From assembly GCA_043782485.1 (NCBI GenBank), contig JAYWAL010000055.1:1-64000 (forward strand): 64,000 bases of DNA, read 5' to 3'. The position numbers and the translations under genes were made by a program. The notes beneath the pieces were generated by a model. It was not told where the DNA came from, did no database searches, and saw only the letters and a list, made by a program, of their open reading frames with translations. This stretch comes from JANXUC01 sp043782485 (lineage in GTDB: Bacteria; Acidobacteriota; Terriglobia; Terriglobales; Acidobacteriaceae). Every line of letters starts with the position of its first letter. Positions within the stretch are counted from its first letter, which is position 1. Below, piece by piece: positions 7,990 to 17,411 of this stretch.

Positions 7990-8345
7990 TTGGCTCCCGA
8001 GCGGGAAGGCGGCACTGGTTGACCATAGGTTGAAAGCCCACTCGGCCCTTATTATAGGAGGGTTGCCCCAATGCCATGATTTTGCGGAGTGAGGCGCAAG
8101 TACAACGCGGCGGCTGGGCTGGATCATCGTAGTGAGGGCGTCGTACCAGGGACGTCGTAATTCAAGCTGGTTGCATCAATAGCTGGTGGAAGCGGTGACA
8201 TTCTTGCTGCAGCGGCTGAAGCCGCCAAACGATGAGCGCCGAACGGCACGGCTGAAGCCGTGCCCTGATACGAGGCGTTTGTGAAACACGCTCTAGAGAC
8301 GTCGAGAACGAATAGAAATTGAACGACTGAAGGCAAGGGGACTAT
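7990..8345. other. Intergenic region between divergent genes
   Basis: This 356-base gap separates the leftward E1-like gene from rightward tamA. It holds a pair of stem-TGAA-stem hairpin repeats (8212-8273) and the ribosome site AAGGGG of tamA near 8335. No gene-like reading frame was found. Confidence 0.6.
8212..8273. repeat. Dispersed hairpin repeat with TGAA loop and CTGATACGA tail
   Basis: Two hairpins lie in tandem: GCGGC-TGAA-GCCGC at 8212-8225 and GGCACGGC-TGAA-GCCGTGCC at 8245-8264, the latter followed by CTGATACGA. The second has the same architecture as the element at 32162-32190, with different but still complementary arms. Confidence 0.7.
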
Positions 8346-11300
8346 TTGCGAGCGAGGGCATTCTGGGGCGGGGCGCGATGGCTGTTGGCGCTGGCCGCGA
8401 GTCTAGCGGGTGAGGCTGTGGCTCAGGCTCCTGCGAAGCCCGCTCCGGCGCCCGTTTCGACGGCTGCCTCCGCTCCGGGCGTGACGGCGAGCGCGCAGAC
8501 TTCCAGTAACTTGCAGAGCTACTCGGGCCTGACAGTGCGAGCCATTGCGATGTCTGGCCTGCGCGACGGCGCGGACGGCAAAGTGGAACCGCTGATTACG
8601 CAAGCCAAGGGGCAGCCGCTGGAACCAGCGAAGGTTCGCGAGAGCATTCGGAATTTATATGGAACGGGTCGTTACACCGATGTGGCGGCGGAAGCGGAGC
8701 GGACCGCTGATGGTGGGGTGAACCTGAAGTTTGTTCTGCAACTGAATTACTTTATTGGATCAGTACGGGTGGATGGCGCGCCGGACCGGCCCACGGCGAA
8801 CCAGATTGTGAATGTGACCAAGTTCCAGCTTGGGGAACAGTTGACACTGGAGAAGATCACTCGGGCGCTGGAGCGGATCCGCGTTTTGATGGAAGACAAC
8901 GGCTTCTACAAGTCCAGCACGGAATACGAAGAAGAGCCGCAACCGGCCAACCAGCAGGTGAATTTGCATTTGCAGGTGACGCCGGGAGCGGCGGCGCATG
9001 TGGGAAAGATCACATTGACTGGTGACGCAAAACTGGCCCTGCCGGAAGTGGAAGAAGACGCCCATCTTCACCCCGGGGACCGGGTTACGTCGGAACACAT
9101 TCGCAGCGGATTGGACCGGCTGCGCAAGAAATACCAGAAGCAGTCTCGCTACACAGCCCAGGTATCGATTACGGACCGGAGTTACAACGCGGATCGAAAC
9201 ACGGTGGACTACACCCTGCATGTGGAGCCGGGGCCGGTGGTGCAGATCGTGGTGGAAGGGACACGCATTAGCCAGCGCGTGATGAAGGAACGGATTCCGG
9301 TTTACGAAGAAAACGCGGTGGAAGACGACTTGCTTAATGAGGGTCGGTTGAACCTGACGGATTACCTGCAGAGCAGGGGATTCTTCGATGCCAGAGTGCA
9401 ATTCACCAAGAAGCAGGACGCGGACGGCAAGAGGTTGCGAATTGTGTACGACGTGGACGCTGGCGAGCGTCACAAGCTGGTCAAACTGGAAGTAACAGGC
9501 AACAAATACTTCCTGACCGACACGTTGGTGACGCGCATGCAAGTGCAGGCATCGGGCCGGTTGTCATCGCACGGGAGGTTCAGCCCGTTATTGCTGGACT
9601 CGGACATTAAAGGCTTGCAGGAACTTTACCGCGCCAACGGTTTCCAGAAAATTAACATTGTGGGCAAAGCTGACGATGACTACGAGGGCGCGCAGGACCA
9701 GCTGGCGGTGTTTGTGAAGGTGGAGGAAGGGCCGCAGACGCTGGTGGGGACGTCGCAGTTTTCCGGGAACCACTCTCTGCCGGACGATGATCTACGCAAC
9801 CAGATCACCAGCACCGAAGGGCAGCCGTACTCGGAATATAACCTGTCGAACGACCGGGATCAGGTGCTCACGGAGTATCAGAATCGCGGGTATCCGGATG
9901 CGCGGCTGGAGATTTCGGCGAAGCCTGCGGCCGATCCCAATCACATGGATGTTGTGTTTGCCATTCGAGAAGGCGAGAAGGTAGTTGTGGATCAGGTACT
10001 GATTTCCGGGTTGGAAACGACTCGGGCGAAGGTGGTGGACCGGGAGTTGAAGGTCCATGCAGGCGACCCGCTGAGCCAGAAAGATCTCTACACCACACAG
10101 CAGCAGCTTTACGATTTAGGCATTTTTAGCCAGGTGGATGTAGCGCTGCAAGATCCTGATGGGCACGAGCCCAACAAAAATGTGTTGGTGGACATTCGCG
10201 AAGCGCCGCGCTATGCCTTTAACTACGGGATTGGTTTTGAAGCGCAGACGGGGCAGCCGGGCAACAGCAGCGCGCAGGGGCAGACGGGGGTCAGTCCTCG
10301 GGTTTCCTTCGATGTGACGCGATCCAATTTTCTAGGATTGAATCACAGTGTTGTCTTCAAGTCCAACGTGGGTGCTTTGCAGCAGCGCGGATTGATCAGC
10401 TATGAGGCTCCGCGATTTCTGGATAACGAAAAGCTGCGGCTGACGTTCACCACTTTCTACGACAATACGTTGAGCGTAAGCACGTTCACGTCGCGGCGGC
10501 TGGAAGGATCGGTGCAGCTGGAGCAGAAACAAAATCGGGTGAGCACGTATTTGTATCGTTTCAGCTATCGGCAGGTGAAGACGGATCTTGCGCCGGGGTT
10601 TGATCCGTCGAAGCTCTCCGTGTTTTCGCAGTCGGCGCGCGTGGGTGGACCTGGGTTGGTGTACCTGCGCGACAAGCGCGATAGCCCGATTGATCCGACC
10701 AAGGGCAACAACACTTCTTTTGATTTGAGCTGGGCGTCGCGCTATTTTGCCTCGGAAGCGGATTTCACGCGCGTGGTGGTTCAGAATTCCACGTACCATG
10801 CGATTGGCAAGAAGGGTCTGGTGTTTGCGCGGTCCACCAGGATTGGCTTTGAAGACCCGCTGCACCGGACGATTCTGCCGTTTGCCAATGGCGCACTGGC
10901 TAACGGCGATGTCATTATTCCATTACCGGAACGGCTTTATGCGGGTGGCGCGAGTTCGCATCGGGGCTTTTCCATTAACCAGGCTGGGCCGCGTGATTTC
11001 GGGTCGGGGCAGCCCACGGGGGGAGCCGCTCTGTTTTTGAACAGTCTGGAGTTGAGGCTGCCGCCGGTGACATGGCCCTATGTTGGAGACAATTTGAGTT
11101 TTGTGTTTTTCAATGACATGGGGAATGTTTTTGATACGCCGCGGAATTTGCTGCTGGGGCTGGGACGACTGCATCAGACTGGAGCTGCGGACTGCCGGTC
11201 CAAAATCGCGCTGTCTGGAGCCAAGTGCAATTTTAACTACGTGGCGGCGGCGGTTGGCGCCGGGGTGCACTATAAAACACCCATCGGGCCGGTGCGGCTG

Positions 11301-11432
11301 GATCTGGGTTATAACCTGAATCCAGCGACGTTCCCGGTCAGGAACTTCACAGGATCGAACCAGACGGTGCAACCGCATATCGAGACGCTGCGCCGCTTCA
11401 ACATCTTCTTCAGCATTGGACAGACTTTCTGA
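8346..11432 (+). CDS. tamA: Outer membrane assembly protein of the Omp85 family (TamA/BamA-like)
   Basis: A 1028-residue Omp85 protein: signal peptide (WLLALAASLAGEAVAQ), then a long series of POTRA-type modules to about residue 600 (for example VRAIAMSGLRDG and VGTSQFSGNHSLPDDDL), then a beta-barrel of about 420 residues. The Omp85 signature R-G-F (SHRGFSINQ, near residue 872) is present, and the chain ends in phenylalanine as outer-membrane proteins do. The start is a TTG with a strong AAGGGG six bases upstream. Its stop overlaps the start of the SurA-like gene, which itself overlaps tamB, so it is probably the TamA-like partner of that TamB; a BamA role remains possible. More POTRA repeats than the three of classic TamA seem present. 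Confidence 0.88.
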   Translation: MRARAFWGGARWLLALAASLAGEAVAQAPAKPAPAPVSTAASAPGVTASAQTSSNLQSYSGLTVRAIAMSGLRDGADGKVEPLITQAKGQPLEPAKVRESIRNLYGTGRYTDVAAEAERTADGGVNLKFVLQLNYFIGSVRVDGAPDRPTANQIVNVTKFQLGEQLTLEKITRALERIRVLMEDNGFYKSSTEYEEEPQPANQQVNLHLQVTPGAAAHVGKITLTGDAKLALPEVEEDAHLHPGDRVTSEHIRSGLDRLRKKYQKQSRYTAQVSITDRSYNADRNTVDYTLHVEPGPVVQIVVEGTRISQRVMKERIPVYEENAVEDDLLNEGRLNLTDYLQSRGFFDARVQFTKKQDADGKRLRIVYDVDAGERHKLVKLEVTGNKYFLTDTLVTRMQVQASGRLSSHGRFSPLLLDSDIKGLQELYRANGFQKINIVGKADDDYEGAQDQLAVFVKVEEGPQTLVGTSQFSGNHSLPDDDLRNQITSTEGQPYSEYNLSNDRDQVLTEYQNRGYPDARLEISAKPAADPNHMDVVFAIREGEKVVVDQVLISGLETTRAKVVDRELKVHAGDPLSQKDLYTTQQQLYDLGIFSQVDVALQDPDGHEPNKNVLVDIREAPRYAFNYGIGFEAQTGQPGNSSAQGQTGVSPRVSFDVTRSNFLGLNHSVVFKSNVGALQQRGLISYEAPRFLDNEKLRLTFTTFYDNTLSVSTFTSRRLEGSVQLEQKQNRVSTYLYRFSYRQVKTDLAPGFDPSKLSVFSQSARVGGPGLVYLRDKRDSPIDPTKGNNTSFDLSWASRYFASEADFTRVVVQNSTYHAIGKKGLVFARSTRIGFEDPLHRTILPFANGALANGDVIIPLPERLYAGGASSHRGFSINQAGPRDFGSGQPTGGAALFLNSLELRLPPVTWPYVGDNLSFVFFNDMGNVFDTPRNLLLGLGRLHQTGAADCRSKIALSGAKCNFNYVAAAVGAGVHYKTPIGPVRLDLGYNLNPATFPVRNFTGSNQTVQPHIETLRRFNIFFSIGQTF

Positions 11433-12091
11433 TGCGCGGATATTTCCTCATCTTCGGGCTGGTCTTGCCGCTCCTGTTGACGGCGGAAGTGGTGGACCGG
11501 GTGGTGGCTGTGGTGAACGCCCATGCCATTCTGCTGAGCGAGCTGGACACGGCCGCGCGGCTGGAGGCGTTGCTGGATCGTAGGCCGCTGGATTCGATCA
11601 CAGAAACATCACGGCAGGCAACGTTTGAGCGGCTGATTGACCGCGAGCTACTGCGTGCCGAGATGGAGAATTCCAGCGTGACGCGCAGCACGCCGCAGGA
11701 AGTTGCGGCCAAGCTGGCGGAGATCCAAGCTCAGTATTCCGGGGACGGACAATGGGCCGCTGCCCGGAAACGCTACGGCGTGACGCAGGAAGAAGTGGAA
11801 GGCGCGGTTGCCGAGGAGTTGGATGGATTGCGCCTGGTGGATTTCCGCTTGCGCTCCAGCGCTCTGCCGGATGCTTCGCAAATTGACCGCTACTACCACA
11901 CTGTGTACGAGCCGGATATGCGGGCGAAACGGGCGAAACCGGCGGCGCTAGCTCAGGTGACGCCGCAGATTCGGGAGATTCTGTTGCAACAAAAGTTGGC
12001 CGACTTGACGGCGACGTGGCTGCAGACGCTACGCGGACAGGCCAGTATTCAGATCAACATCAAGCTGCCGGAGGCGGCTGCGAAGCCATGA
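11432..12091 (+). CDS. SurA N-terminal-like periplasmic chaperone lacking a PPIase domain
   Basis: A 219-residue exported protein. The signal peptide (GYFLIFGLVLPLLLTAE) is followed directly by VVDRVVAVVNAHAILLSELD, the hallmark start of SurA-type chaperones, and by a helical region (RQATFERLIDRELLRAEME) typical of the SurA N-domain. No parvulin isomerase domain follows; the protein ends after about 220 residues where SurA has about 430. Its ATG overlaps the TGA of tamA by one base and its stop overlaps the tamB start by ATGA, so all three are translationally coupled. Probable role: guarding outer-membrane proteins on their way to TamA (inference). Confidence 0.8.
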   Translation: MRGYFLIFGLVLPLLLTAEVVDRVVAVVNAHAILLSELDTAARLEALLDRRPLDSITETSRQATFERLIDRELLRAEMENSSVTRSTPQEVAAKLAEIQAQYSGDGQWAAARKRYGVTQEEVEGAVAEELDGLRLVDFRLRSSALPDASQIDRYYHTVYEPDMRAKRAKPAALAQVTPQIREILLQQKLADLTATWLQTLRGQASIQINIKLPEAAAKP

Positions 12092-15000
12092 GCGTGCCTC
12101 CGGTGAAGACGCGTCGTCGCTGGGGAAAGATTTTTCTCGTGGCTTTGGCAGGGTTGGCAGGGCTTCTTCTGCTGGGGGCCTGGTATACGACGACGAACAC
12201 GTTTCGCGCGTGGCTGCGCAATCATGTGATTGTGGCGTTGCAGGATGCGACGGGTGGGCGGGTGGAGCTGGGCGCATTCCATATGATTCCGTTCCGCCTG
12301 CGGTTTGAGGGGCGGGATTTGACGATTCATGGCACGGAGGCCGCGGGCACGATTCCGTTTGGCCATGCGGACTCGGTGGTGGCGCAGGTCCGTCTGATTT
12401 CCTTGCTGGGCGGGCAGGTGGCTCTGAGTCGCCTGGTATTGGAGCACCCCGTGGTGCGGATCGAGTTCGCGGCGGATGGGTCGTCGAATATTCCGAATCC
12501 GAAGGGGCCCGCTGATCCGCGGCCCGCACCGGAGCAGCTCTTTGACATGTCGATTGACCGTCTGGAGGTCCACAACGGGGAATTGATCTGGAATGATCGG
12601 CGCGTGCCGGTGGACTTCTCGGCCAATGGCGTGGTGGGTGGCATGACGCATTCACTGTTCCGTCGGCGGTACGAAGGCAAGGTGCATCTGGAGAAGGTGG
12701 ATACGAAGTTGATCGACTGGCGACCGTTCGCCTGGGGTGGAGATTTTGAATTTGGCCTGACGCGCCACCGCCTGGATGTCAAGAACCTGAGCCTGACGTC
12801 GGGGCGGACACGGTTTCGCTTCAACGGAGAAGTGGTTGATTTTGTGCATCCGCAAGTGAGCGGGAACTATGACGCGCAAGTGGATATCGCGGAGACGGGC
12901 TCGGTAACGCGCACGAAGGAATTGGCGGCGGGGACGGGGGACATTCACGGAGAGTGCAAGTTCACGGAGAGTGCGTTTTCCGCCACCGGAAAGCTGAGTG
13001 TTCGGGATGGGTTGTGGAAGATGGAGAACGGCGCCATTCGCGTGGCTTCCGGCTCAACCTTCTATTCCTTGACGGACCGGCTGGAGTTCCGTGACCTGCA
13101 AGCTCGCGCGCTGGGCGGTGAATTTACGGGAGATGTTAGGGTGAACCGCTGGTTAGCCGACTCCGCCGATAAGAGACACGAAGGTTCTGCGGGTGAAGTT
13201 CACCTGAAGCTGCGCGACCTGGCGGCTGGGGAGTTGCTTTCGCTGCTGAACTCGCGAGATTTTCCCGTGGACCGCCTGCGCGTGGTGGGAACTGCTTCTG
13301 GAACATTGGAAAGCCAGTGGAAGAGGCGCATTGAGAACGCCGACACGGAAGTGGACCTGAAAGTAACCGCCCCGACGCAGGCCGCCGGGGGAACGCTGCC
13401 GCTGGCCGGTACCGCCCATGGAACGTATCACGGCGTGAGCGGCCAGTTGGATCTGGCTCAGCTGGACCTAGGCACCCAGGGAACGAGGCTACAAGCCTCA
13501 GGGACACTGGGGACGGGGTCCTCCAATCTGCATGTGGCGGTAAATTCAGCGAATCTGGCGGAGTGGGAATCGTTGCTCAGCGGTTTCCGCGGCACAGCGC
13601 AGGTACCGTTGAGCTTGGCGGGGCGCGGCAGTTTTACGGGATGGCTCAGCGGGAGCATGTCGCAACCGAAGGTGTCGGGAAAGGTGGAGCTGGCGGAGTT
13701 CAAAGTTACGCCGCGTGGGGTCAGCCATTCCGCGCTGGATCACTTGCGCTGGGATCACCTGACCGCCGATGTCCAAGCGTCCGCGCAAGAGGTGTCCGCG
13801 ACGAACGGCGTGCTCCAGCAAGGCGCGGCACAGGTTAAATTCGATGCGGAGATCGGCCTGGACCATGGCGCATTTACGCCGCAGAGTCTGGTGAGCGCCA
13901 AGGTGGAACTGCCTGAGGCCAGCATCGAAACGCTCCAATCCATATTTGGATACTCGTATCCCATCGCTGGGCGCCTGTCGTTTTCCGGACAGCTTGGCGG
14001 GAACAAGAGCGATCCGCACGGCGAAGGCGTTTTGCAGATGCGAAACGTAACCGCGTATGGGGAAGTGATTCCAGTGGCCAACGCGAAAGTGAAATGGGCG
14101 GGACCGGAACTGAGTTTGGAAGATATTGATGCTGAATATGCCGCGGGCCATGTGCGCGGCGTGGTGGCGTACAACCTGAATGCGGGAACCTTTCGGTCGC
14201 AACTGGCCGGAGATGGGTTTGATGTAGCCAGCCTGCCGAGAGTGCGGGATGGACAAATTTCCGCCGATGGCGAGCTAAAATTTACGGCAACGGCGTCGGG
14301 AAGCCCCGCCGAACCCTCCGTGGAGGCAACGGTGGACGTGGAGCATCTGGTGCTGGGGGATGAAGACGAAGGCAGTTTCCACCTTGAGGCCAAGACACGC
14401 GCATCGAATTTGCATTTTGCAGGGAAGTCGTTGTTCCAGCAAAAGAGCGTGGCTCTGGAGGGTGATGTGCAGCTCCGGGGGGATTGGCCAATTCAGGCGA
14501 CGGCGAAATTCGACCACCTGGATTTAGATCCGCTGTTGCAACGCTACCTGCATGGACGCGTTACCGGGCACTCGATTTTTACCGGCTCGGCGGCGGTGCA
14601 TGGACCTCTGCGCCGACCAGCTGACCTGGACGCAACTGGAGAGCTGACCCAGTTTACGGCGATGGTGCAAAACATCAGCATCGCCAACGAAGGCCCTGTG
14701 CGTTTTCGCCTGGCGGAGCATGTTCTGCATTTGGATGATGCGAATCTGGCGGGTGACAATACGAAGCTTGCCCTAGGCGGAACAATTGAGCTGACTGGGC
14801 AGAGGCAGATGGACCTGCACGCTGCAGGCCAGCTCAATCTGGGCCTGCTGCAAACGATGTATCCGGATTTCTTGACAACAGGCTCCGTGGATATTCAGGG
14901 GCGGGCCACGGGCACAGTCAGCGACCCGGTGCTACAGGGCAAGGTGGTTGTGAAGGCTGGTGGTGTCGCCGTTCCGGGCCAGCCGGCTTCGCTTGGGGAC

Positions 15001-16086
15001 ATCAACGGGACGCTGGTCTTTACCCAGGATCGCCTGCAAATTGAGCAACTCACGGCGCGCAGTGGTGGCGGGCTTATCCACTTGGGTGGCTACATGCAGT
15101 ATGGGCGGTATTTGGAATTCAACTTCACCGCGCAGGGGGATGATGTTCGTCTGCGCTACCCTCCGGGGATGAGTTCGACTGCCAATGCGGATATTCGTCT
15201 TTCTGGAACATCGAATAGCGCGTTGCTCTCGGGCGAGTTGCAGATTACGCGTTTTAGCTTGAGTCAGGGTTTTGATTTCGGATCGTATCTTTCGACGAGC
15301 CGCCAATCGACGGTCTTGAGCGGGTCGGACTCTCTGCTGAATCGCATCAAGTTCGATCTGCACATTTTCACGACGCCCGATCTGCGCTTCGACAGCTCGC
15401 TGGCGCGCGTTTCTGGAGACGCCGATTTGCGCCTGCGCGGGACCATGGCGAAGCCCGTGCTGCTGGGGCGAACGAACATCCAGGAAGGGCAAATCTTCTT
15501 CAATGGAGCGAAGTATGATTTGGAGCGCGGGGATATTTCTTTTACGAATCCGGTGAAGATTGACCCTGTGCTGGATCTGGCCGCGAGCATTCGCGTGCGG
15601 GACTATGACATTGAAATCGGGTTTCATGGAACGTCGGACAAGCTGAGTGTTGTGTACCGCTCTGAGCCTCCGCTACCGCAGGCGGATATTATCGCGCTGC
15701 TTGCGCTTGGTCGCACGCAGGAAGAGTCGGCGCAGCATGGAGCGTCGCAGTCGGCGTTTACGCAGGAAGCGTCAAGCGCAATTCTGGGTCAGGCGTTGAA
15801 TGCCACGGTCAGCAGCCGCGTGCAGAAGCTGTTTGGCGTAAGCCGTATCAAGATCGACCCCCAGGCACCCGGCACGGAGACGAGCACCTATCAGGGACCG
15901 CAGGTGACGATTGAACAGCAGGTTTCCAACAAGTTGACGCTGACCTACGTGCAACCCGTTTCGCAGACGACGCAGCAGACGATACAGGGCGAATACAACG
16001 TGACGCGGAATATATCCATCGTGGCGGTTCGGGATCAGAACGGTGTATTCGCGCTGGATATTCGGATTCGGCATCGCAAGAAGTAG
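12088..16086 (+). CDS. tamB: Translocation and assembly module protein TamB
   Basis: A 1332-residue protein with a short cytoplasmic start (KTRRRWGK), one membrane anchor at about residues 14-33, an AsmA-like N-terminal part and a very long run of amphipathic beta strands. The C-terminal about 330 residues match the TamB/DUF490 domain, seen in segments such as GRTNIQEGQIFFNGAKYDLE and DPVLDLAASIRVRDYDI near the end. TamB spans the periplasm and works with TamA in outer-membrane protein or lipid transport. The ATG at 12088 overlaps the preceding stop; an earlier frame start would lie inside that gene. Length is close to the usual 1250-1500. Confidence 0.9.
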   Translation: MSVPPVKTRRRWGKIFLVALAGLAGLLLLGAWYTTTNTFRAWLRNHVIVALQDATGGRVELGAFHMIPFRLRFEGRDLTIHGTEAAGTIPFGHADSVVAQVRLISLLGGQVALSRLVLEHPVVRIEFAADGSSNIPNPKGPADPRPAPEQLFDMSIDRLEVHNGELIWNDRRVPVDFSANGVVGGMTHSLFRRRYEGKVHLEKVDTKLIDWRPFAWGGDFEFGLTRHRLDVKNLSLTSGRTRFRFNGEVVDFVHPQVSGNYDAQVDIAETGSVTRTKELAAGTGDIHGECKFTESAFSATGKLSVRDGLWKMENGAIRVASGSTFYSLTDRLEFRDLQARALGGEFTGDVRVNRWLADSADKRHEGSAGEVHLKLRDLAAGELLSLLNSRDFPVDRLRVVGTASGTLESQWKRRIENADTEVDLKVTAPTQAAGGTLPLAGTAHGTYHGVSGQLDLAQLDLGTQGTRLQASGTLGTGSSNLHVAVNSANLAEWESLLSGFRGTAQVPLSLAGRGSFTGWLSGSMSQPKVSGKVELAEFKVTPRGVSHSALDHLRWDHLTADVQASAQEVSATNGVLQQGAAQVKFDAEIGLDHGAFTPQSLVSAKVELPEASIETLQSIFGYSYPIAGRLSFSGQLGGNKSDPHGEGVLQMRNVTAYGEVIPVANAKVKWAGPELSLEDIDAEYAAGHVRGVVAYNLNAGTFRSQLAGDGFDVASLPRVRDGQISADGELKFTATASGSPAEPSVEATVDVEHLVLGDEDEGSFHLEAKTRASNLHFAGKSLFQQKSVALEGDVQLRGDWPIQATAKFDHLDLDPLLQRYLHGRVTGHSIFTGSAAVHGPLRRPADLDATGELTQFTAMVQNISIANEGPVRFRLAEHVLHLDDANLAGDNTKLALGGTIELTGQRQMDLHAAGQLNLGLLQTMYPDFLTTGSVDIQGRATGTVSDPVLQGKVVVKAGGVAVPGQPASLGDINGTLVFTQDRLQIEQLTARSGGGLIHLGGYMQYGRYLEFNFTAQGDDVRLRYPPGMSSTANADIRLSGTSNSALLSGELQITRFSLSQGFDFGSYLSTSRQSTVLSGSDSLLNRIKFDLHIFTTPDLRFDSSLARVSGDADLRLRGTMAKPVLLGRTNIQEGQIFFNGAKYDLERGDISFTNPVKIDPVLDLAASIRVRDYDIEIGFHGTSDKLSVVYRSEPPLPQADIIALLALGRTQEESAQHGASQSAFTQEASSAILGQALNATVSSRVQKLFGVSRIKIDPQAPGTETSTYQGPQVTIEQQVSNKLTLTYVQPVSQTTQQTIQGEYNVTRNISIVAVRDQNGVFALDIRIRHRKK

Positions 16087-16116
16087 GGCTCGCGTAGCGG
16101 CAGGCACCCTCGCCGA

Positions 16117-16151
16117 TTGGAATCAGGCTTTTCCCTTATACAATCCAGTAG
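16117..16151 (+). promoter_or_regulatory. Promoter that may give a leaderless mqnP transcript
   Basis: TTGGAA at 16117-16122 and TACAAT at 16139-16144 are 16 bases apart. Six bases after the -10 box comes the GTG codon at 16151, so the expected +1 falls on the first base of the start codon. No ribosome-binding site is visible upstream of the GTG. Confidence 0.5.
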
Positions 16152-17014
16152 TGAGCCTTTTTCGCAGCTTGCGCGTGACGCTGGAAATGATCAAGTGGGA
16201 GCACTCGATTTTCGCGCTCCCGTTTGCGCTGTGCGGAGCCATGCTCGCAGCCAACGGTTGGCCTGGCGCACGGCAGGTGTGGTGGATTGTCGTTGCCATG
16301 GTGAGCGCGCGCTCGGCGGCGATGGCCTTCAACCGCTTGGCGGACGCCACTATTGATGCCGCCAACCCGCGCACGCAGACGCGAGCGCTTCCGGCTGGAT
16401 ACCTCTCGCCGATCTTCGTGACGGCGTTCGTGGTGGTCTCGGCGGGAGTGTTTGTTTTAGCAGCGGCGGAGCTCAACCGGTTGGCGTTACTGTTGTCCCC
16501 AGTGGCGCTGGCGGTTGTGATGCTGTATTCGTTCACCAAGCGCTTCACGCGTTGGTCGCATCTGGTCTTAGGACTAGCTCTGGGCATTGCTCCGGCAGCG
16601 GCGTGGATTTCGGTGCGCGGAGCGCTTGATCCGCGCATTTTGTTGCTTACGGCTGCGGTGACGTTCTGGGTCGCTGGCTTTGACGTGCTCTATAGCTGCC
16701 AGGACTTCGAGCACGATTCGCGCGTGGGCCTGCATTCGGTGCCCAGGTATTTCGGGATTGCTGGAGCGTTTTGGATCGCGCGCTTGTTCCATTTGGTGAT
16801 GATCGCGTTATTGGTTGGTTTGCTGCTGTCGTTTGGATTGGGCAAGGTGGCTGCGGTGGGGGTTGTCGTCGTTGCGGTTTTGCTGGCGTACGAGCATTCG
16901 CTGGTGGCGCCGGACGACTTGAGCCGCTTGAATGCGGCGTTCTTTACTATGAATGGAGTTATTTCGGCGGTTTTCTTCTTTTTTCTGGCGGGAGACATTC
17001 TGTGGCGGCGGTGA
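16151..17014 (+). CDS. mqnP: UbiA-type prenyltransferase of the futalosine menaquinone pathway
   Basis: An integral membrane enzyme that attaches a polyprenyl chain to an aromatic acid. Both UbiA aspartate motifs are present: N61-R-xx-D65-xxx-D69 (NRLADATIDAANPRT) and D178-xx-Y-xxx-D185-xxx-D189 (DVLYSCQDFEHD). About eight membrane segments are apparent. The start of the family (LEMIKWEHSIFALPFAL) begins a few residues after the GTG at 16151; an ATG at 16187 is an alternative. The presence of mqnE 1.4 kb downstream supports a role as MqnP rather than ubiquinone UbiA. It overlaps hslR by 13 bases. Confidence 0.85.
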   Translation: MSLFRSLRVTLEMIKWEHSIFALPFALCGAMLAANGWPGARQVWWIVVAMVSARSAAMAFNRLADATIDAANPRTQTRALPAGYLSPIFVTAFVVVSAGVFVLAAAELNRLALLLSPVALAVVMLYSFTKRFTRWSHLVLGLALGIAPAAAWISVRGALDPRILLLTAAVTFWVAGFDVLYSCQDFEHDSRVGLHSVPRYFGIAGAFWIARLFHLVMIALLVGLLLSFGLGKVAAVGVVVVAVLLAYEHSLVAPDDLSRLNAAFFTMNGVISAVFFFFLAGDILWRR

Positions 17015-17388
17015 CGTCCGTCCGCATCGACAAGTGGCTCTGGGCCGCGCGCTTCTTCAAGACGCGCGCCATGGCCTCTCGCGCCTGCGACCTGGGGAGG
17101 ATTCAATCGAAGAACCAGCCCGCCAAACCCGCACGCGATGTTCGCATCGGGGATATGCTGCGCATCACCAACGAAGGCGGCGAGTTCGAAGTGGAAGTCG
17201 TGCAACTGAGCGAAATGCGAGGCCCCGCGGCTGTTGCGAAGACCCTCTATCGTGAGACCGATGCCAGCCAGGAATTGCGGCTGAAGGTGGCGGCTGAGCG
17301 TAAGGCGTTAATGCAGTTCGCGGAGTTGCCTTCCGGTCGACCGTCGAAGCGGGATCGGCGTAGGATTATCCAGTTTCGAGGACGTTAA
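17002..17388 (+). CDS. hslR: S4-domain RNA-binding protein, Hsp15 family
   Basis: Hsp15-type proteins bind stalled 50S subunits carrying nascent chains. The 128-residue protein begins with the S4 motif VRIDKWLWAARFFKTRAMAS, continues with VRIGDMLRI and ends in a basic tail (GRPSKRDRRRIIQFRGR) like Hsp15. The GTG at 17002 was chosen because GGGAG lies eight bases upstream; a second GTG at 17011 is possible. It overlaps the end of mqnP and is probably expressed with it. Confidence 0.85.
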   Translation: MAAVTSVRIDKWLWAARFFKTRAMASRACDLGRIQSKNQPAKPARDVRIGDMLRITNEGGEFEVEVVQLSEMRGPAAVAKTLYRETDASQELRLKVAAERKALMQFAELPSGRPSKRDRRRIIQFRGR

Positions 17389-17411
17389 TGAGGTGTGTCG
17401 AAGTGTTCCGA

